In this document: piece by piece, positions 5,881-7,635 of the stretch
Layout: every line of letters begins with the position of its first letter
How positions within the stretch are numbered: the first letter of the stretch is position 1
From: Rhodospira sp.
GTDB taxonomy: Bacteria > Pseudomonadota > Alphaproteobacteria > Rhodospirillales > Rhodospirillaceae
Direction of reading: 5' to 3'
Assembly (NCBI GenBank): GCA_028277295.1
Contig: JANQGN010000247.1
Span: 1 to 7,635 of the forward strand
DNA length: 7,635 nucleotides
Program-made: the position numbers and the translations under genes
The notes under the pieces: generated by a model
The model's database searches: none
Told to the model about the DNA's origin: nothing
The model's input: the letters and a program-made list of their open reading frames with translations, nothing else

Positions 5881-7482
5881 ATGCAGTCTCCTCCATCGCC
5901 TCCCCAGATCCCGGACTGGTTGCCACTCGACGGAGCCGGATGGTGGCTTGCCGCCGCCCTGTTGGCACCGCCGCTGCTGACGGGATTGGCGACCACCCTG
6001 GTTGGGCGGGCCATGCTGCGGGCCCGGACGCGGGCCTTCGCCCGCGAACGGACGCTTTGGCGGACGCAGGCCGACGAGCATCGCGCCCGGCTGCTGGCCG
6101 CCGCCGATGAGGGCGAGCAAGCGCGCGAGCGCTATCACGAGGCCGCCGCCGAACTGGCGGCCGCGCGCGCCGGTCTGGTCCTGCGCGACGAACGCCTGGC
6201 CGACCTGACCGACGCCCTGCGACACGCCCAGGCCGATGGGGCGGCCCTGCGCGAGGACCGCGACGCCGCCCGCCGCGACCTGTCCGCCCTGTCGGCCACC
6301 CTGGACCAGGAGCGCCGCGCCGCCGCCGAGAAGCTGGCCCTGCTGCGCGAGGCCGGCGAGACCATGGCGGCCCGCTTCAAGGCGATGGCCGACGACGCGC
6401 TGCTCAACCAGGGCGAGGCCCTGGGCCGGCGCCACCGTGAGCACCTTGAGGCCCTGTTGAGCCCCTTTCGCGATCAGCTTCAGGGCTTTCAGACACGCGT
6501 CAACGCGGTGCATGCCGACAGCCAGCGGGCGACCGGCGCCCTGGGCGCCCAACTCAACAGCCTGATGGACCTGAACCAGACCATTGGCCGCGAAGCCACC
6601 GGCCTGGCCCGCGCTTTGCGGGGTGGAGGCCGAACGCAGGGGGCCTGGGGCGAGATGGTGCTGGACCGGATCCTCGAGGGGAGCGGCCTGCGGCGCGGCC
6701 ATGACTACCACACCCAGGTATCGGCCGAGACCCCCCAGGGCCGGCGCCGCCCGGACGTGATCGTCCGCCTGCCCGAGGGCCGGGCGGTGGTGATCGACAG
6801 CAAGGTCTCGCTCACCGCCTTTGACCGGCATTGTGCCGTCACCGATGACCATCCCGACGCGGGAGACGCCCGAGCGGCCGCCCTCAAGGACCATCTGCGC
6901 AGCCTGCGCGGCCATATCGACGACCTGGGCCGCAAGGATTATCACAGGATCGTCGGCGACGGCCTCGACGTCGTGTTGATGTTCGTGCCCGTCGAGGGCG
7001 CCCTGGCCCTGGCGCTGACGGCCGACCCCGCCCTCATCGAACGGGCACTGGATCGACGGGTCGTCCTCTGCGCGCCCACCACCCTGACCCTGGCGCTGCG
7101 CATCGTCGCCCACCTGTGGCGGGTGGACCGGCGCGCCCGGGGTACCGCCCGCCTGGCCCGCGAGGCCGAGGCCCTGTATGAGCGCTTCGCCGCCTTCGCC
7201 GAGGACCTGATGCGCGTGGGCGAGGCCCTTGAGGCGGCCCAGGCGGCCCATGACGCCGCCCTGGGCAAACTGACGCGCGGGCGCGGCACCGTGGTGCGGC
7301 GCCTGGAGCGGCTGCGCGCCGAGGGGGGCCTGGCCCCGGCCCGCGCCATCCCGGCCGCACTGCTGGAGCAAGCCGACACACAGCCGACGGAAGACGGAGA
7401 CAAGACCCCGGACACCGTGACGCCCGCCGAGATCGCCCAGGCCACCGACCAGGGCTCCGAACTCGGATGGACGATCGTTTAA
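5881..7482 (+). CDS. rmuC: DNA recombination protein RmuC homologue
   Basis: A 533-residue RmuC-family protein (E. coli RmuC is about 475). RmuC is linked genetically to limiting recombination at inverted repeats, and its core is related to the PD-(D/E)XK nuclease fold. One membrane segment spans about 20-41, followed by a long charged Ala/Arg/Glu-rich coiled coil (about 44-165). The conserved domain includes GAWGEMVLDRILEGSGL (254-270), then RPDVIVRLPEG (290-300) and VVIDSKVSL (303-311). D292 and D306-S307-K308 form the candidate active-site constellation. Further family blocks are VVLMFVPVEGALALAL, CAPTTLTLALRIVAHLWR, EALYERFAAFAEDL and KLTRGRGTV. The C-terminal tail after about 490 is acidic and variable. 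The start ATG has GAGG about 10 nt upstream (5867-5870); the ATG at 5877 is out of frame. The gene is monocistronic here, bracketed by repeat copies 2 and 3. Confidence 0.94.
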   Translation: MQSPPSPPQIPDWLPLDGAGWWLAAALLAPPLLTGLATTLVGRAMLRARTRAFARERTLWRTQADEHRARLLAAADEGEQARERYHEAAAELAAARAGLVLRDERLADLTDALRHAQADGAALREDRDAARRDLSALSATLDQERRAAAEKLALLREAGETMAARFKAMADDALLNQGEALGRRHREHLEALLSPFRDQLQGFQTRVNAVHADSQRATGALGAQLNSLMDLNQTIGREATGLARALRGGGRTQGAWGEMVLDRILEGSGLRRGHDYHTQVSAETPQGRRRPDVIVRLPEGRAVVIDSKVSLTAFDRHCAVTDDHPDAGDARAAALKDHLRSLRGHIDDLGRKDYHRIVGDGLDVVLMFVPVEGALALALTADPALIERALDRRVVLCAPTTLTLALRIVAHLWRVDRRARGTARLAREAEALYERFAAFAEDLMRVGEALEAAQAAHDAALGKLTRGRGTVVRRLERLRAEGGLAPARAIPAALLEQADTQPTEDGDKTPDTVTPAEIAQATDQGSELGWTIV

Positions 7483-7512
7483 GAAGCGCCTTCCGAGAGG
7501 ACCGGAGCACGC

Positions 7513-7609
7513 GATGGAGATCCTTCGGTCATTTCACTTCCTCAGGATGAGGTTGTTTTAAATGGACAATCCTCATCCTGAGCACCCAAAGGGTGCGAAG
7601 GATCTCCAA
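7513..7609 (+). repeat. REPIN-like palindromic repeat, copy 3
   Basis: A 97-bp element 30 bp after rmuC. Outer arms 7514-7527 and 7596-7609 pair over 13 of 14 bp. Inner arms 7541-7552 and 7571-7582 pair perfectly over 12 bp. The right-half hairpin is ATCCT 7575-7579, GA, GCACCC 7582-7587, loop AAA, GGGTGC 7591-7596, GA, AGGAT 7599-7603. The left half keeps ATCCT and AGGAT but its small stem has decayed. Orientation is the same as copies 1 and 2. Without a separate terminator after rmuC, its hairpins might help end or protect the transcript. The extended flank seen in the other copies would start at the window edge and cannot be judged. Confidence 0.88.
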
Positions 7610-7635
7610 CGGAAACGAGCACCCTAACGGATCTG

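Noticed and set aside
1..7635. CRISPR array, tRNA or rRNA genes
   Set aside because: The only repeats are three widely spaced palindromic elements. No regular spacer pattern and no cloverleaf or rRNA signature was seen.

Overview
The window is very GC-rich with strong third-position GC bias. It carries a compact ABC-transporter operon and several short palindromic intergenic repeats. The GC content, the LivH-LivM permease fusion, the style of the MarR regulator and a dispersed CCTCATCCTGAG...CGAAGGAT repeat all suggest an alphaproteobacterium, perhaps of the Rhodospirillales. That assignment is inference from style, not from a marker gene.

Layout. Positions 1-110 hold a truncated copy of a palindromic repeat, followed by a leader. 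Positions 243-4854 are a four-gene plus-strand operon for a branched-chain/hydrophobic amino-acid-type (HAAT) ABC importer: a periplasmic binding protein with a signal peptide, one polypeptide that fuses both permease subunits (LivH then LivM), and two ATPases (LivG, LivF). The last three genes overlap by 4 nt at each junction (ATGA), which suggests translational coupling. Positions 4855-5040 are an AT-rich promoter-like region with three short palindromes, followed by a MarR-family repressor gene (5041-5457). Positions 5458-5880 have no credible gene. They hold a second, complete copy of the repeat and an unrelated imperfect palindrome that looks like a MITE or a structured RNA. Positions 5881-7482 encode RmuC, a membrane-anchored predicted nuclease-like protein. 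A third repeat copy follows at 7513-7609.

How the parts fit. The binding protein captures a small ligand in the periplasm, the fused permease forms the channel, and LivG/LivF power transport. The true ligand cannot be read from sequence: HAAT systems carry branched-chain amino acids, amides, urea or aromatic acids. A MarR protein of the aromatic-catabolism type next door leans slightly toward an aromatic or organic-acid ligand. RmuC looks like an unrelated neighbour.

The most interesting non-coding signal is the repeat family. Each complete copy is two inverted REP-like units (a REPIN-like doublet, 97 bp). One hairpin is conserved with compensatory base changes across all three copies, and the element has a possible alternative fold. 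At one copy a further inverted pair of 11-bp arms extends the symmetry to 175 bp. I found no novel protein system; the genes belong to known families.
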